64,000 nucleotides of DNA from Diaporthe sp. PMI_573 (taxonomy: Eukaryota > Ascomycota > Sordariomycetes > Diaporthales > Diaporthaceae), in NCBI GenBank assembly GCA_021399435.1, contig JAJTUP010000019.1, forward strand, positions 558,001 through 622,000, in the 5' to 3' direction. A model generated the notes under the pieces. The model was not told the DNA's origin. It saw nothing but the letters and a program-made list of their open reading frames with translations, and searched no databases. Below are positions 1 to 13,366 of the stretch, piece after piece. Within the stretch, counting starts at the first letter, position 1; every line of letters begins with the position of its first letter. Both the position numbers and the translations under genes were made by a program.

Positions 1-925
1 TTCCTAAAGCGTCGTGTCGGTATGACGGTAGATACGTACGTAGCAAATACTCAGCACCAACCGAAACACACGGGTTTCCAAAAAGGCTACCCGGACCAGG
101 GAAATGAGTTATCTAACAAGGACCGCAGTCGGAATGATATTTCTCGAAGCACCGCTCTGAGTAGATCACTCCATTGGAAGCGCGAGACCTCGCTAAGTTC
201 CGCGGCCCCGTCCACTCCGCCAGGCAGAGGAGAACCAGCCCAGGAACACTGCGCACAGATCCTTCCCAGTAATTCACCACCGATCGTTTCGATTGAGCAC
301 ACGTCGACCGGCTCGTTCCCAACTAATAAGAATGGCATTTCCGAAGCGCGCGAGAGAGGTGTATCAGGGTATTAGGTTTGGCTAAAAGCTCAGACGTGGA
401 GAAAAGGACAGGCTTGCTTGGTGCATCGCAGTGAACTGGTAAATGAAGAAACGAAAACACTCAAAAAAGAGCTTTTCTAGTGGTATCATTTTGATATTCG
501 AAGGAACGTCGAAACATGGAATAAAGACAGGGGAAGGTCTCGAAAGATTCGAGAGCGGAATTTTGGGAATGGGTAGGTTTTAAATGAAGCCAAGCCCGCG
601 ATAGCGGCGATATGGCGCAAGAAAGGTAGAGGGGTATATCTGTAGACGGATGTTGGTGGGCGAGCTGCCTAGACAGATGCTGCTGTCTTCAAGTAACTCG
701 TCATTTCAGGTGTCCCGTCCAGTCGTGTGTGTCGGCCTTGTCGTGATCAGTCGCGGGTTCCTAACGCGGGACTGGAGGTCGCGAGCCAGGGGCCTGGACA
801 CCTTCCATGTTGCCAGTCAGCTCGGCGACACGCGCCTTGATTCGGGCCACACGTGACTCAATAGCTATTTCATTTTGTCAGTTGTCCGCTTGTGGACTTG
901 CGAATTTGCAGACTTGGGCACTCGT
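1..925. other. Intergenic, no supported gene
   Basis: I see no coding signal here. The open frames on both strands are short, overlap each other and carry no recognisable domain. The right part is the 3' flank of the minus-strand Msb1-like gene, which ends at 926. Confidence 0.6.
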
Positions 926-3900
926 TCACTTACTCTCTTCGCCACTGGTGTCCGATTCTGGCTCTGTCTTTGAGACAGAAGGGCGGCTCTGGTCGTCACT
1001 CCGGCGTTGGGTTTGTTGCGCAGCACGCTCAGCGGCGTTCTTGCGTATCTGTGCCCATCGCTCAATGGCGGGCGCGGGGCCCTCTTGTTGAGGTTCGAAC
1101 TTGGGCTTGGGCTTGGCCTGGGGCTGGGGTGATGGCTCGGGAGGAGCCGGTGACCTGTGACGCTGGATCGGAGGAGGGGCCGCATCATCTTCCTCATCCG
1201 CCTCCTCGGACGGGACAAATGCCGGCTGGTCTTGCAGAGGTCCTTGATCGAAGCGAGCGAACGCATCCCGGGCTTCCTCCGCGTCTGCCGTGTCGACGCG
1301 AGACGCATCATCGTGGATCGAAGGCTCGTAGGCTGGCTCGTAGGCTGGCTCGCGGTTCGCTGGCTCGGCAGTTTCGTCACGAGCTTGGGGAGGCGGGGGA
1401 GGCGGGGGAGGCGGAGTAGGCTGGGTCGACTGGGTTGCCTGCGTGGCTGGCGTCTCGGCAGGCCGCGTCCTGGGGGTGTCCTGCTTGGGTGTCTCGGGCT
1501 GCTCATGCGCTGTAGGCTCTGGTGTGGATCTGCCCTGGTCCTGGGCGAGGAACTGGTTCAGATCCACGGCCGCATTCTCTGGCAGCTGCGAGACCCTCTT
1601 ATTACGTCCGAACAGTTTCCTGAACCCGCCCTTCTTCTCGCCCTTGTGCAGCTTCTTCTGCGTCTTTGGGCTAGACGCCTCGGCAGGCTCGGGTGAAACC
1701 ATGTCCTCCCGGGCCAGATCCACGCTGTTGTGCTCTTCCTTGGGGATGGGAGGCAACGGAGAGTCGCGACCGCTGTCTTTCATAGGCGGAGCAGGGCTCA
1801 GAGCTCCCTGCCGATAATCCTGAGACTGGGCCGAAGGTGAAGGTGGCGGGAGAAGCGAAGGGGGATACGAAGGTTCTTCTGCTATCGCGCCATAACCGTT
1901 TGACCCTAGATGTCCGTTTGTCTGCATCGTGCTCTGGCCAATTCCGCGTCCTGCACTCGTGTTCGCCAAATAAGCGTCCCGAATAGCGTCCTTGTCATAT
2001 CTGTTGGCCCACTTCATGGCCGGCGAGGCCTCTTTCATGATCATCGGCTGCAGCGTCATAACACTCTGGGTCTTCTCCGCCATGAGCTCAGCGTCGGTTC
2101 GGCCGCGGCGTATGCCCTGGCCCAGCGCAGCATCCCTTCTCTCTCGCTCCTGCTTTGCCTGGAGTTGTTGGGCCGCGGCTTGGATCTTTGCCTGCTGGTC
2201 TGGTCCGAGGCTCGATTTGCTGATTGCACCGGTTGTTGAGCTAGGCTTTAAATGACCATCGCCCTTTTCGAGGACGTTCTTGCCAGCGGTAGACTTGCGC
2301 CGGGAAACACCATTCTTGTCCTTGTCCTTGTCCCTGTTGCGCCTTGTCCAGCTAAAGAAGCTCTTCTTCTCAGCGACGTAGGCGCCTTCCTGGGGTTCGG
2401 GAGCGGCGCCCTTGATCACTTCCTCGAATACCAGCCACCGCCCGCTTCGAATGACTGTCTCGATAACCGCACAGCGTCCGAAGGCCGATTTTCTCTCAGG
2501 TGTCTCTTCAGGTGCCAAGCTGATCATCCATACCCACCAGAATGCATCGTCAAGATCGACCCTGTTGATGCTGGCAAGCTCGCCAGCCTCTACCTCACGC
2601 CCGGATTCTAGTCTTGGTCTGTGCGACTGGGCAGACCGCTGTCGCACGTTGGTATCGATCCGTGGGAGCACTTTGTCTGGCGGCAGGAGGACATTGTTGG
2701 GGCCGTGGGTGCCGTCGTCAACGAAGCCGGATGATAGGAAATCAGCCCAAGATGGTGTGGTTGGTCTACCACCGAAACCAGGACCAGAGGCGGGGGTGTT
2801 TCTCAAACCTTGTCGTTGCGGAACTGGACTTGTCGGTGCGCTCTCAAAATCGTCCTCGTCATCAAGCGTGCTTGTGAAGCCTATGTCCTCAAACCGCGAC
2901 CAAGAGGCGTCGCGCAGGCTGGTTGAGTGTTTTGCACTGGAGACGGACTGGGTCTGGTTGGCGGCTGCAACGGCTCGTAAGACTCGGCGGCATTCTTCTG
3001 TCAGGGCCGCCACAGGATCCTCGTACTCGGAGAAGTGCTGCAAAGACGACTCGCGGTACTGGAAATGATTTCCGCGTCGCAAGAGGGCGAAGGGAGTTGG
3101 TGAGACGGTCTCCACGATCATCACAACTTTATACGTGGATGACTGCATCAACACTGGTCTCTTCGGCGGGTACTCGGTCTCCTGGAGAAGCTTTGAGAGT
3201 GACATGGGCAGCATAGAAATGGCGCCCGGACTCTGCTGTTGCGGGGCGAGCGTCCTGAGGTAGGCGAAGAAGAGGTGACTCGTCGCGTCGGCGGCCCTGT
3301 TGACGGTCAGTCCGTGATGCAAAGTGTTAGAAGAATGTACGAGCTCACTTCAGCCACGCCTTATATCCACCGTCGAAACCATTGCCAGTGTCTCTGTGGT
3401 CAAAGGCCCACCAAGCTGCCATTCGGGACAATTTACGGCCACCGAAACCGTTCATCTTGCCATGTGCAGCGACTGCGGCGAGGAGGTCGAAGAAGTTGAA
3501 GATGATGCTTGAACGGGCGCCATTCTCAACGCTTAGTGGAATGAATGTCTTGAACGAGTCCCGAGCCATATTCGAGTCTGCATATAATTCCAGTCAGTCT
3601 TCTTCCCGTCAATCGTTGGAGCTGCACCGCGCCGCATACCTTGTTCGCCGACCTTGAACAGCTCGTAGGCATCCCAGCCGACCACGCCGCCTTGCAAACG
3701 GCTCCAGCACCATTTGATAGCTCCCGCGATAACCTGTCGCAATTGTTAAAATCAGACCAGCCAGGCCCGGACACACGACGTACCATTGGCTCAGCCATCC
3801 GCAGCTCCTGCGCCAAGGTCTCGCCGCGAAGTGCATAGTTGTCGAAGAAGTGGCGTATGAATGTGCGCACTGCGCTGGGATCCGAAGTCGGTCGGAAGGG

Positions 3901-4263
3901 CAATAAGAGGAAGGGCTGATCGAGGGCTGCACGGTGGATGTGATCAGTTTTCATTGCACTCGAGGTAGTTGAACAAGAGGTTGGAGCGAGCACGGGGGCG
4001 CAACCCAGAACGAAGAGGGTCTGGGGGCTGCATAGCGCATGCAGGATGCTTTGCTTGTCCAGACGCGATATTGACTGCATACCTCGTGACTTGATCTCCT
4101 CTGTGCATCGCTTGACCAGCTCATGGACCTCCTCGGGCTCGACAGAGGTGCGAGCCCACGCATCCGTCCATCGTGGCTTTGCAGGTTGCTGGTCGACTTC
4201 GTCATTTGCGCCCTTCTTCTTGGACTTGCCGTCCTTGCCCTTGCGACGAGTAAACATGCCCAT
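926..4263 (-). CDS. MSB1: Msb1/Mug8-family cell-polarity protein
   Basis: Five exons by phase-matched splicing: 4263-4083, 3926-3784, 3733-3640, 3577-3349 and 3296-926. This gives 1005 residues. The four introns (156, 50, 62 and 52 bp) have GT...AG ends, and each joins conserved text in frame, for example KSR-ALDQPFLLLPF and VGEQ-DSNMARD. The N terminus is Lys-rich. The Msb1/Mug8 domain (formerly DUF1708) occupies about the first 450 residues. The rest is low-complexity: a poly-Pro run, an EPAY tandem repeat, charged stretches and a Ser/Glu-rich end. In yeast, Msb1 links Cdc42/Rho1 signalling to bud-site growth and Mug8 is meiotically induced. A role in polarised growth here is inferred from the family. 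The ATG at 4263 was chosen because the family starts shortly before this Lys-rich segment. Confidence 0.88.
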
Positions 4264-7200
4264 CGTGCCTCAGGAAAAGAAACTCTCTCTGGTAGGCTCG
4301 TGGCAATGAGACATTCGACGACTTGGCTGCGAGGGAGTGGGGAGGGGGAGGGGGGAACGTGAAAGGGGACGATCTCTCGATGGACTGGCGGGACGCGTCT
4401 CGGTCGATCGAGGCTAGGAGTAATCGGTAGCAGCGCTCGGGAAAATTAAAGTGGACGGATCGTCGACCTGGTCAATTCGACTGAAGCTTGCAGCTGTTGG
4501 AGCAATCTCGTTTGGGTTTGGCGCTGGATTACGGACCGCAAGGCGACCCTACTGACTGATGGCGAAGGGGGAGGCTATCGCGGCGTGGTTGTGTGGGGGT
4601 ATCGACGAAGTAAAGATTGGGATAGACGTGGCGAACGTCAAGGAATGCCACGAGGAAAAGGGAAAAAAAAAAGGCCAATGCGGGCGCAAGAGCAGCCGGC
4701 AGGGGAAAACGATAACGAATGGAATGAACAGAAGGAAGTGAACTGAGATGTGAAAGTGTGAGAGGAAGGGAAAAGATTGGGTCGAATTGGGACAAGTAGA
4801 CTTCAGGGGTACGGTCTGGAAGTGGGAATAGATGGACCACTCGACACGGGATCGGATCTGTTCGCGCTCGTGGATGGATGGACAGGTTGCAGTTGAAATT
4901 AATTGGACGGGCCCTGTTCCCTCTCATCTGTCTGTCAGTCATGTCAGGTCAAGTCAGGCCCGATCAGATCAGACACCAATGCTGCTGCTGCTGCACGCAC
5001 TGCTTGCTTGCTGTCACAGTCACAGATACAGACAAAAGGCCGCCGCCGAGTCGCGCAAATCCCATCTTCTCCTGTCTGCACCCGACGGCAGTCTGACCAG
5101 ATTGGGGCAGGAGAGGCGCACTCACAGGAACCGCAGTCCAGGAGAGCAGGCACAATCGCTGGCAAGTGACAATGTACCAGCCCGTGCAGATCGAACACAG
5201 CAGGCGTTGGTGGTGCAAATATGGTCGAAATTAAGGGTGTCGCAGCTCGGCAGACGGACTGGCTCCAACACCACCCGTTCTCGCTTGGTCGCGTTGCGCA
5301 GTGTCCCCTTCACCAGAATACCGGGTCTGTTAGCTCGCGGGTGGGCTAATGAGGTGCGGTGCTCGTTGACAGTTGTCCAGGCTCAGGCTCTGGAGTCCAG
5401 GTGGACAGGCTCTTTCTTGGGTGGATTGTGGGTTGCCCACGAGGACGGACGCATCTTGAGCTGGGCAGAGCAGGGCCGCCGGATGCAACATCTCAATCTC
5501 AAACGTGGAGGATTGAGACCGTCATTGCCCTGCACATAGCTGGCCAGCCCCTCCCGCCCCCGTGGCTCCGCCAGCCATCTACCTAAGGATCTGCCTGGTG
5601 AACTGCCATGGTGGCAGAAGTGGTTTATGCGCGCTGGCCCGAGAGTCAGGACTGCCCGCATCAATAACGCCAGAGCTATGACTTCCCACACAGGTTCACG
5701 TCCCCATGGCTGGGTGCTACAAGGATCGATAGTGTGCAGTACTTGGGTACCTAGGTACTCAAGGATGCAGGCACAGATTTGGGCTAGGGCCATCGCCCAC
5801 GATCGAGACCTGTGAGCGGCGAGGACGTCCACTTCCCTGGTACTGTGGCACACAGTCAGACAATAATCGTCTAATAGCTACGGCCACATGCATGATCGGC
5901 ATGAACAACGACAGGGCCAGTTCGTTCCTCTGCTCGTTTCAAACTTTCCAAACCTTCACGTCGTCCGTACTATGCGCATGTACTACCCGCGACACGGAAT
6001 ATTTGCCCGATCGTATGCGACCAAATCCAGACGAGGGGCATGGGCCACGCTTTTCGTGCTCTAATTTTATTTTGCTGGGGGCACTGACAGACGCCCGTTT
6101 CTTCAACGCGTCCGTCTTTTGTCATCCAGCTATCAGCCCAAGCTCGCCCGTCAGTTCACAAGAAAACCAAAGCTCCTCCTTGGTCCCACATGGCATGCCG
6201 GAATGTCACTTAGCCTTTCCCCGTTTGGGCTCACTCATCACATCACCCCTGCTGCAAATGCAGGACCCTCGCGCGTCCGTGGTGGGCCAGCGCATTCTAC
6301 CCACCATTGGCACATGCCAACCAGAGGCCGACAACCACCAGAGATGCCTCTACCGTGAACGCCGCTTGGCTGCCCATTGGCCTCTCACCCGGCCGCCATG
6401 GGGTGAATGCGCTGGCAGCGCCTAATAATTTGGGCAATAAGAGCCACTTGTTCGCGACCACCACCTCAGTGCTGAGCCAACTGAATAGCTCCGTACTCGT
6501 CATCATGTAGTGCAGTTCAGGGTAGATTGCTGCCCAAAAGTCAACAGACAAGATACTATCCAGCAAGCACAGACACTTTTTCTTTTGTCTCCTATGCAGT
6601 ATCCTCTTATGGGACAACCTCCTCTAGGACAACCTCCTTTCCGATAGTCTCCTGTGGAATAACCTGTGGAAGAATCTCCTGAAAGATTAGTTTCTATGGG
6701 CCAATCTCCTGCCCCCAGACGGCCCCTCGAAAGTCTCGATCTGTTGCGAGGTTCCATGGGCATGCTGACTTTTCGGGCAGTGAGCGTTTGAACCTTCGAC
6801 CCATCTCCAATACATGACAACCGCAGATCCACAACGGGCTCCTAGATACTATTTATGCATGTCGTCTGCTTAGGAGAAGTGCTACTGCTGCCAGGATTTA
6901 AGCTCATCTCGCGTGTGCTGTGGCTTGCGCCGTGCATGTCAGTGTCGTCAAGTTGCAGGCAGTCCCGCCCCTCACGCAAGCACACCACATTTGCTTCGAC
7001 CCATTCCGGTAGATACTATCTTGGGGGCGGCCAGGGGCACCACTCGGTTGGTGCTGCCCTTGTGTAGCATGGTAGGTAATCAATCTAATCTGCCTGCGTG
7101 TCTGTATCTATCAACGGTCAGAGACAGCAGCGCAGAAGTTGCATGATGAGACTGTCTCTCACCCAATGTTTCTGATCGACTCTGTCTACCTATGTCATCA

Positions 7201-8020
7201 TGCCCCCCCCCCAACGTAAAAAAAAGAACTGTCATCGACACCAACCCACGTTATGACACTACCTAAGTTTGGCGGCCCCGAGCACTCCGATTCGCAAGCA
7301 ATTTAGCATTGCGAGCACGCGCCACAACGCCCGGGTACGAGGAGCAAAAAAGCTGAGAGCATAAACGTGCACCGTACCAGCTGACCCGCACCAATGGTCC
7401 GGTATCAGCAAATGCACAAATATAGAGAGCTCGATGGACCGCAGCCTTAGTCTCACATAGTTGAGCAGCTTCTTAGTCTGGTCCCAGCGCCCGGGGCTCT
7501 CTCAAGATTAGCGAGGCGTTGTACACGATCCGGGGTTGAGAAAGATTAAATCATCGGTCCGGTGCCCCAAGCTGCCGCAAAGCCTCACGGCTGCAACATG
7601 CTTTGCAGCCGTCTTTGCAGCCGTCAATGATTCTCATGATTCGTACCTACTCCTTTCGTGGGTCAAGGGCGGTGGCTGCCTCCCCTCCCGCTCTGACCGG
7701 CGCTGAGTAGGTGACATTAATCTGAAACGACGACTTCATGCTTGACAGCCTAGCGAAGCTGCCAGATGTTGGATGAACGAGGCACCCTTGCCTGCCCGTG
7801 CTCCAATTCCGGGACTGGCCGAACCAGATTTTCTCCATAATTGGGCCTCGCTGCTGAAGATTTCTACACTACGTAGTATACCAAATATATCCCAGTGGAG
7901 CGTGTCGTGCCTCTTTGGGCTAGTTCGTTCTCTTCTTAGGTCTTGACTCTAGGTAGGTGTGCTGTAGTGTGTCTCGGGCATCTAATCTGCTCTGCCATGC
8001 CATTGCTCCATGCCATTTGT
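4264..8020. other. Long intergenic region with promoter and repeat
   Basis: This holds the upstream region of the Msb1-like gene (pyrimidine-rich on the minus strand, about 4.5-5.0 kb), a CTG run near 4980, and the 3' flank of the F-box gene. Open frames such as 4832-5539 and 5892-6425 look like chance frames with no domain. One copy of the dispersed GGAGGTT repeat lies near 6.6-6.75 kb and is listed separately. A C13 tract followed by an A-tract lies near 7203-7227. Confidence 0.55.
6596..6745 (-). repeat. Dispersed GGAGGTT-array repeat, copy 1
   Basis: Read on the minus strand, this segment is a degenerate run of GGAGGTTGTCC and AGGAGATT-type units, about 19-21 bp apart. It matches the body of the copies at 17.9, 26.9 and 47.65 kb. 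The flanking parts of the family are not clearly recognisable here, so this copy seems truncated or decayed. It lies in intergenic DNA and has no coding capacity. Confidence 0.6.
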
Positions 8021-9639
8021 TCATTGGATGCTCTCGAGCTCTGAAAACCCGTAGCTCTTCACCCTGCTGAAGAAGAAGGGCTTGATATCCTTGAGCGTGA
8101 ACTCGTCCCACTCTTCCGCGCTCTTGTTGTAACTGTAGAACCCACGCCACGCGAGCTTGTTGTTGCTCGCGGTCTTGCCTGCCGTGCGCAGCGCCAGCTC
8201 CATCCTGTACAAATAGTTGCCCCCGCCGTCGGACTCGATGAATAAGTTGCCCTCCGTGTCTGCCAGGCTCACATCATTGTCTTCTTCGACAAAGTCGGCC
8301 GCCGAGCTCAGTCTCCATCGCGCCCTCAGCGCATGCTGCATTGTGTTGCTCGGGAGGTGGGCCATCACGCCGCCCTTGTGCAGGGCGAGAGCCTCCTTGG
8401 TCATGTGGTGCACCACATTCGATGGCTCCTCGACCGTGCACAGGGTGATGGCCGTGCCGTCTCTGAACAGCCGGAGGTACCGATAATACGTGACTATGTG
8501 TACGGGAGAATTCCACGCCAGGGAGTTGGTCTGCTGCCCGGCCCGGATGTAGTTGATGGTCGAGATGTAGCACCCGTTGAAGCGTATCCGCGGACGTCGC
8601 CGGAACATGCGCTGCCACGTGCGGTAGGTCGTGTTGAGCAGGGCAATTGTAGTCGCGTGCGCCTCTTCCTCGCGGCGACGGGCTGCCTCCGCTGGATTGT
8701 CTAGAAGTGTGTGCTCATCGGCAAGGGGTTGCCAGCTCACGCTTGTCCGGAATTCATAGTGCATCCCCGCGAAGCCGAACTTCGGACCAAGGCATGTCCG
8801 CCTCCATATACTGTCCTCCGTGGCGATCAGCCAGGCGAAGCGCTTGCAAACCCGTGAGAGCCGTACAAAATCACCAACATCTGACACCGCGAGTCCTTGT
8901 AAGATGTGTACGAGGATCTCTTCTGGAAGTTCGGCGATGGGACAGGGCGGTTGCGGCATCCCCTTGATATATGGCTGGGCGGGCTCGATCGAAAGCCCGG
9001 CAAAACTTGCGACAAGCTCCTCTGCTGTCAAAGGCTTACTCTCCCCAGAGGCTGGAGCCTTCTTAGATGGCCTGTTTTCCGTGGGGGACTGTGGCGCGTC
9101 TCGGACCACAGAAGAGTCGGTTTTACTTGGCTGGGCGGGTTTGGCCCAAGCAGCAGCATGGTGCTTGTTCTTGTATTTCTGGTCGACCTTGTGGTCCATC
9201 TGGGGCACGGAGTCAGCACAGAGACAGCTCGGTGTGAGCATGTTGCGATGCGTACCCTGAAAGCCACCCGATACAACCGCAGGCTGTCACCTAGTGACCC
9301 CTGCCCTTCCTTTTCGACGGCATGCTCGTAGTGGTCAAGCGCGGTTACTGGATCCGCAGCTTTTCGCTCAGCTTGTCGCGCCGCAGGCTGTGGCTCTATG
9401 TCTCCAAATACCCTGGCCTGTACGTAGTCGTCGTCGGTTTCGAGGGCCTTGGGCCTGCCGGCGTTGAAGTGGGTGGACCGGGGCGGAAGCGAGGCGGCGG
9501 GTTGCAAGGTGTTGGCATTGCTTGTGCTTGACGAGGCATGCTGCTGTGACCCGGAGGATGCTTGGTTCCTTGCCCGAACCTCGGCGCGCCACTTCTCACG
9601 GAATGATTCAAGCTCTGGATTGGCCTCCCGGGGGTCCAT
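8021..9639 (-). CDS. F-box protein, FBXO9/Pof7/Hrt3 type
   Basis: Two exons, 9639-9256 and 9199-8021, with a 56-bp intron in phase 0 that joins LYRVAFR to MDHKVDQKY. The product is 520 residues. The N-terminal third holds a short TPR-like segment ending at that junction, as in FBXO9. The F-box is at about 214-260 (CPIAELPEEIL ... WRRTC). The C-terminal half has the conserved RPRIRFNGCYIS, YYRYLRLFRDG and WRGFYSYNKS blocks of the Pof7/Hrt3/FBXO9 group. These proteins are substrate receptors of SCF ubiquitin ligases and bind Skp1 through the F-box; the substrate here is unknown. The gene is divergent from the carrier gene at 10.73 kb. Confidence 0.9.
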
Positions 9640-10729
9640 CTCGCTGACCGGGTCTATGCAGGTCCTGGTTGACCTGCTTATGAATACATCAAATGGGCTG
9701 TTACTTTCGAATTGCGGTTGCGATCGGCTTTGAGGTGGTTTCCGGAGCCATAGGGTTGCTGAGAGACTTGCCTCATCTACCTCTACATATGCACGTGAAG
9801 GAAGTGGATTTGGTCAGAGGATGGACAGGCGCATCTACGGCGTGGAGTCACCGGGCAGCATCAGTCAACGAGGTCGTCCCGCAGGCCGTCATGACGCTTT
9901 ATCTTATCTAATAAGGGACCGACCCCAAACGGACGGGATGCTGCACGGCGACTCCACCTGCCGTCCCAGCTGCCAGGCCGAGGTAAGCGGGACCTTAACA
10001 TGCAGGGATCACACCTGCTGAGGTATCACTTCGCAGTTCATCCAACTGGAATACTATCGCAAGAGGTTGTTCTACAATAGCCAAGCCTATAAGTAAAGAT
10101 GCTGGTGTGGGAGGTCATGGACGTCTTATAAGGTTTGTCACAGCAGGGAGATAGAAGTTTGGGGTCCCTGCGAATCGAAGTGCTTCTTATGTATGCTCTC
10201 CAGCTGCGGTAAGTAACGGCATAAGGGGCGCTTCATCGCGGAGATAGATCTCTTGCATTTGAGTCAAACCCAGGCTGCCAGGCTGACAGGGCCTGTGCGG
10301 TGGACCAGATTGCATTATGAAAAGCGATCTAGGCTGGGCCATATCTACCACAAATCATTCAAAGGCACCGATATCGCCGAGAGCTAGGAAGCTCTTTGCA
10401 CCAGTCCCCACCCAATCCGCTGCCATTGGCCACTGACATCATCGACATGCCATTGGGACCCTTGTAAAGCGAGAGGGAATCGCCGGAAGCCATTCTGACT
10501 CTGCTGGAGGACGGGTATTTGAGAAAAAAGCATATCGCGAAACCCGACGCAACACCCCTCCCAAGTCGGCCCATTGACTGCTTCTTCACACATCACACCA
10601 GAACAGCGCGACACACATGTTTTGGGGCCTTTGAAGGCTTCTGCCTCTTCCAGACTCACGCATCCTGCGTGACTGGACCGTCCTCATCGCTCCGGACCGC
10701 AGCGCGTGCGGTCGAGAGGTGCTCCGAAC
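9640..10729. other. Divergent promoter region
   Basis: This 1.1-kb region separates the F-box gene (-) from the Mtm1-like carrier (+) and presumably holds both promoters. I see no convincing additional ORF, tRNA or repeat in it. Confidence 0.5.
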
Positions 10730-12134
10730 ATGGCCACCGTCGTCCTGCAGAGCAGCCCGCCCGGGCAGAACCACGACCGGTTCGATCACACAAACGAACT
10801 AGGCCTGCGCGACGTGCTGCCTCCCAGGCAAGATGGTGTGGACGGCAGCAGCCGCACAATACCCGACATCACCCCCTTCCAGAAGATGCTGTCCGCGACC
10901 ACGGGAAGTCTGTTGACTGGCCTGACAAGTACGAGCTGAGTCTTGCACCACTTGGCCGCGGCGGACACAGGGCTAATTGCAGGTAGTGACACCCCTCGAC
11001 GTCGTCCGAGTGCGCTGGCAATCCCAGAGCCTGAGCCAACAGCACCACGCCCCGAAACTGACAGCCGAACCTCAGCAATTCGCCCTCAAGTCCGCCGGGA
11101 TGTTCAGGCCACCCAACCTCGGCGTCACCTCGTGCTGCAGGGAGGTCTTCTTCATGAACAACAATGCCGAAGTCTGTGTCGTCGGCCCTCACGTCGATGG
11201 CCCGGCGAGGGTAGACTGCGCAGTACAGGAGACGCAAAGGAAGACCTTCACGTCTACGCTCGATGGCATGCGCAAGATCGCCAGGAACGAGGGGTTCTTC
11301 ACATTATGGAGAGGCTTGTCGGCCACGTTGCTCATGGCCATCCCCGCCAACATGATCTACTTCCCGGGATACGAATGGCTAAGATACGACAAGAAAAGCC
11401 CTGTTGCCAGTTTGAACCCCAACTACGCGCCTCTCGTGGCTGGTATCCTCGCACGCGTCGTCGCCGCCACGGCCATCGGACCGATGGAGCTATTCCGAAC
11501 GAGACTCCAGGCCTCTCACGGAGACACGGCCACGAGCCACGTCAAAGACACGCTCAACAGCATGCGGGCACAGCTGAAGACACATGGCTATCGTTCATTA
11601 TGGAGGGGCCTGAGCCTTACACTGTGGAGGGACGTGCCCTTCTCTGGGATGTACTGGTGGGGCTACGAGACGGTCCGGGGGAAGCTTACAGACGCCAGGG
11701 AGCGCAGTAAGGGCCGAACTATGGTTGGCGGCACGAGAGCGCGGAGGCTTTCGCAGAGCCACGAGAACCACCGCGAAACCTTTGTGGACAGCTTTCTCGC
11801 AGGGTCCCTGTCAGGAGCGCTGGCTTGCATCGCGACCATGCCTTTCGATGTGGGCAAGACGCGCACTCAGGTGTACCACGAGAGCGGAAGAAGCGTGGCT
11901 GGCGAGGTTGTAAAGAGAGGCGCGGCGCCCGAGGAGCAGACAATGGTTCGCCTCCTGCAGCACATCGTACGGACGGAGGGGCCATCCGGCCTGTTCAGAG
12001 GATGGCTACCGCGCGTTGCGAAAGTGGCGCCCGCGTGTGCGATCATGATCAGCAGCTTCGAGATGGGCAAGAAGGTCTTCAGGGACGTCAATGAGCGGTC
12101 GTCAGAAAGGCAGAAGGAGCTCGATGTTGAGTAA
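10730..12134 (+). CDS. MTM1: Mitochondrial carrier, Mtm1/SLC25A39-40 type
   Basis: Two exons, 10730-10928 and 10987-12134, giving 448 residues. The 58-bp intron uses a GTACGA donor and a TAG acceptor. That choice restores the first carrier signature as LTMTPLDVVRVR; the CAG acceptor five bases earlier would break the frame. Three carrier repeats are visible, with signatures TPLDVVRVR, GPMELFRTR and MPFDVGKTR. Between helices 1 and 2 is the Mtm1-type insertion with LGVTSCCREVFF and a later CAVQETQR block. Yeast Mtm1 affects manganese loading of Sod2 and Fe-S/haem homeostasis, and human SLC25A39 imports glutathione into mitochondria. Location in the inner membrane is expected from the family. 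Confidence 0.93.
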
Positions 12135-13179
12135 GCAGCGGTCCGACTCGAACATCTCCACTTGATGATTATGGCATTGTAAGGCGTTGAAAAGGGGGTT
12201 TGATCTATACAAGGCGTTTTGCAGCTGGGGTAAGGAGTCATTCCGTACCCGGGTACGATCAGATACCGAGGGGGCACATTTGCGGCTCAAAATGCCCATA
12301 TCGGTCTCCACCGGGAGCTGGTCACCACACGACCCGTCTGTACAACAGAGTATTAAATACCAAAGAGCTGTATAATGAATACCATCACCAACCTTGACTA
12401 GTCAAAATCAAGGCGAGGAACCGCTTAAACAGTACTGCCCATACAGGTAACGCAAGCGTGATGAGAAGATGCAATGACGACGCCTGCAAGCCGCGCGGTA
12501 GTGGGAAGAAACTTCAATAAACCAATCTCCAAGATGTCCGAGGTCTCCTCACGAGCAAGAGAGCCGTGAGCTTGTCAGCCTGCCATCCAGGCCATCCTGC
12601 CGTGTGGTGGACAAAGCGTCGTAACGAGCCGTTGCAGCTGAGCCCATCGGGAAATCACCCCCACCCGACCCTTGTAGCTGCCGCTCCCTGCGTTGCATTG
12701 CAAGGCTCCCCACAGCTGTGCATCGAACATCAGACGCGCAGGACGCCTGTAACCTCTGGGCCGCCCCACTGACGGCTCAGCCTCTGGGCTTGGCCCGGCC
12801 TGGACCTGCCAGGTGATCTCATCCACCAAGCTCCGGGTATCACAATCTTCATTTCTCTGCGTCTGCGGCGGGAGGGCCTGGGCTGCGATCTCAGCTCACT
12901 CACCAATTCCACCTCCATCCCGGTTGGCTCATGCTCCCGCCGCCTGTTCCTTGATTGGGCTTCCTACCTTGTCGCCATCCCGTCCTGCATTCTGGTCAGT
13001 TGACTACTCTGTGCGAAAAAGAGGGTCTCGGCGCCGACAACCTTGATATCTGGACGCCCCTCCCCCTCCAAGGATTCATCCTTTAATCTTCACCTGAAGC
13101 ATCCGGTCGGGGGGGTTCCGTCCTTTTCGAATTTCACGACATTACGAGACCACGACTACGAAAGCCCGACACTCCAAGG

Positions 13180-13221
<42 letters not shown>

Positions 13222-13366
13222 AAACCTTGAGCTTCACCCGGCACGGCGTCCAAGCTGTAACTCCCGAGGTAGCCGATCTGCTCCCTGCTGCATTGCTGCG
13301 AAAGACGAAGACATCAGAGCTGGCTTGCTGCGTGGAATCATCGAGGCGTCGGACAGCCTGGGCACT
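12135..13366. other. Intergenic; Ric8 promoter and leader
   Basis: This holds the 3' flank of the carrier gene and the promoter and 5' leader of Ric8. The last 300 bp are pyrimidine- and CA-rich, as in many fungal leaders. An open frame from 13043 runs in frame into Ric8, but across a CA microsatellite, so I treat it as leader. Confidence 0.55.
13182..13220. repeat. (CA)n microsatellite in the Ric8 leader
   Basis: An uninterrupted CA run of about 33 bases followed by CGCACAC. It sits about 150 bp upstream of the chosen Ric8 start codon. Read as protein it would give a His-Thr run, which supports placing it outside the coding sequence. Confidence 0.9.

Noticed and set aside
865..1506. 213-codon minus-strand Ser/Arg/Pro-rich frame
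   Set aside because: It is a shadow of the low-complexity 3' part of the Msb1-like gene in another frame.
4832..5539. 235-codon plus-strand frame upstream of the Msb1-like gene
   Set aside because: Composition is non-coding, several overlapping frames of similar length exist, and no domain is visible.
13043..13366. N-terminal extension of Ric8 from an upstream in-frame ATG
   Set aside because: It would translate the CA microsatellite and contains nothing conserved; the ATG at 13367 fits the family.
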